The notes under the pieces are model-generated. The model was not told the DNA's origin and searched no databases. It worked only from the letters and a program-made list of their open reading frames with translations. DNA of 64,000 bases from Oscheius dolichura (taxonomy: Eukaryota > Nematoda > Chromadorea > Rhabditida > Rhabditidae). Positions 62,382-64,000 of this stretch are shown here, in pieces (position 1 is the stretch's first letter; the number at the start of each line of letters is the position of its first letter). The DNA lies in contig OW051494.1 of NCBI GenBank assembly GCA_932521035.1, positions 4,822,001 through 4,886,000 on the forward strand. Direction: 5' to 3'. The position numbers and the translations under genes are program-made.

Positions 62382-63390
62382 TTAAAGGTCTAAAAATGCG
62401 CGCAGTGCTCCAATGCCGTTTTTATGCATTTTATGTATTTCTGACCGTTTCTCGTGTCTTGCCGACCCCGAAATACTAAAATAAACGAAAAAATAGTCAA
62501 ACACAGAAAAATTCGAAAGAAAACGTAAATGAGTGCATTTTGTTCCGGAATGACCCAAAAATAACTTTTTACCATGATATTCTTTCGTTGATAACTCAAA
62601 ATGGTCCCCATAAAGTGGCTAATTGATTGCCGTAAACAAGAAAAAAATCGGATGTCACAGTTTTGAGAAAGAAATGCTTAAAGAATATCATGAAGTTCTC
62701 GAAAGTGAAGAGTTGCAGAAAAACAGTGCGTAAACAGCAAACAGCCGGGCTTTTTGTTCTTCAAATTACGGTATCCAACTTTTCGACGTCTGGCGTTTTC
62801 ACGAACAGTCCGACAGGCCTGTCGGGCTTTCCATAAACATGCCATCTCGATTTTCTACTGTTTTCAATGATATTTCTTTGATTTTTTTTGTTGTTGCATG
62901 TAGCTAGCGAGATGCTCTACATTTGCAAAAGAAGAGAAAAAATTTCATTGGAAACTTGTTTTGTTTAGTTCGATAGCGTGAATTCCAAAATGCGATTACG
63001 CAATTGCCACGCACAACCTTAGGAGGGGGTGGCATTATATTTCAGAAAATTTTTTCGAGACCGCCGGTCCAAAAAATGTGATTTTTTTCAATTTTTCTCT
63101 AATATTTTGATAAATTTTCAAAAAATTTTCTCCATTTTTTCACCTTTTTGGTTCCAAATTTTCTAAAATTTGAGAAGATTTCCCATTTTTGATCGGGATT
63201 CTATTACAGACATGTTTTATAGACCATTTTTAACGAGTATTCCACACAGTTGCACGCTGTTTTCTAGCTTTTACGTTATTCAAAAGCCAGTTACCATTGA
63301 GAAAACCAATTTCCCAGTGGAAACAGTGTATCGGAGACACGTCCTCCGCCTTGTAATCACAGAATAAACGTTGGAAAAGGATCGTAGTAC
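62382..63390. other. AT-rich noncoding region
   Basis: Low-complexity A/T runs (about 63040-63170) and a palindrome CCGACAGGCCTGTCGG near 62800. No exon supported. Confidence 0.4.
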
Positions 63391-63612
63391 TTATTCACGC
63401 GTCAATAAGGTCACCACATCATTGGAAACAGACGGGGGATCATCAACCTTGCCATAGTCCGTTTCCAACAGCTTATTCGTGAGCTTCAAGAGCTTTTCAA
63501 TAATAAAAATGGAAGAATCAGCAGTTGGAAACGGATAGTCCGAGGCAGCGGATCTATAGTCTGTAGACAGGGTACGCCATTTCATACCTATAACTGCAAT
63601 CAAATGTGTCAC
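63391..63612 (-). CDS. Possible 3' exon of an unassigned gene
   Basis: Ends ...DPPSVSNDVVTLLTRE at 63391. The stretch IFIIEKLLKLTNKLLETDYG has a protein-like amphipathic pattern, and a possible GTCTACAG acceptor is present near 63563. No family recognised. A further minus-strand frame continues at 63613-63864 in another phase. The remainder of any gene would lie to the right of the window. Confidence 0.3.
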   Translation of the reverse strand: MTHLIAVIGMKWRTLSTDYRSAASDYPFPTADSSIFIIEKLLKLTNKLLETDYGKVDDPPSVSNDVVTLLTRE

Positions 63613-64000
63613 TCAAACATTTCGACCAAATGAGAGAGCTCTTCCAATTTTAAAGGACGGAATATTGCTGTTACAAACATTATATGCTATTCTAGCTACT
63701 CCATTTGCTGTACCACAGCGCCTATTAAACTGTTTTTGAGCGACATATAAAGAAAATCGCTTGAAAGTGGTCAAGACGCACTTTTCAATAGCTGAAATCA
63801 TTTTAAAATGACCCATCAGCTTTAAATTATCTAGAAAAGTGGTTGTCTGCAACAAAAACAACATAAAATTTGAATCCGAATCATTCTCAAAAAAAAGTAG
63901 GTAAGGGGTGGCCCTTTGATGAAAACTTTCTCCACCAATTTGTGCCCAGGAGAAGCTCTATTGTGATGGTTATGCCATGAAAATTATGCGTTTTGAGTGC

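Noticed and set aside
62793..62810. Palindrome CCGACAGGCCTGTCGG as a terminator or regulatory hairpin
   Set aside because: Isolated, short, with no T-run or gene context; expected by chance at this window size.

Overview
This window is nuclear DNA from a nematode. Almost every gene is split by very short introns (about 30-60 nt, GT...TTTCAG or GT...TTTTAG). Many start codons lie a few bases after a 3' splice-site-like sequence, as expected where spliced leaders are added. The gene content is nematode: an HSP-6-type mitochondrial HSP70 ending in EPKKEQN, a Skp1-related protein, EPG-3/VMP1, UNC-25-type glutamate decarboxylase, patched-related and astacin proteins, a nematode-type chemoreceptor, and tachykinin- and PDF-like receptors. 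A rhabditid close to Caenorhabditis is likely; the species cannot be read from the window.

Layout. 0-7.7 kb is AT-rich housekeeping: rps-16 (-), mitochondrial hsp70 (+, with a perfect heat-shock element upstream), skp1-like (+), vmp1 (+). 8-43.7 kb is GC-richer and largely neuronal, signalling or secreted: glutamate decarboxylase (+), DNase II (+), a peptide-type GPCR (+), a possible small secreted peptide (+), a nested transposon, a tachykinin-type receptor (+), a PDF-type class B receptor (-), about 6 kb without recognisable genes, a patched-related protein (-), an unknown one-pass membrane protein (-), a chemoreceptor (+), a divergent NK-like homeobox gene (+), a secreted peptide (+), a Pro/Ala/Tyr repeat protein (-) and a Gly-rich protein (-). 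42.5-50.4 kb holds site-2 protease, TAF12 and kinesin-5, all on the minus strand. 52-53.4 kb is an astacin protease (+). 53.7-59.1 kb holds a plexin-domain protein, VPS29 and NDUFAF7/MidA (all -), an operon-like cluster. An F-box/leucine-rich-repeat gene (+) follows, and the right end is repeat-rich and poorly coding.

Functional links. Hsp70, NDUFAF7, VMP1, VPS29, TAF12 and kinesin-5 are core cell functions. The middle is enriched for neuronal signalling (GABA synthesis and several receptors). The most interesting points are: two alternative ligand-domain exons in the class B receptor that cannot be used together without a frameshift; a piggyBac-like element nested in a long-TIR element whose target duplication copies the splice acceptor of the tachykinin-receptor gene; a patched-related protein lacking the usual transmembrane aspartates; a GC-AG intron placed just before a signal peptide; and base-composition domains whose edges fall inside single genes.

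Exon joins were made by eye from reading frame, GT/AG signals and family similarity. They need RNA evidence.
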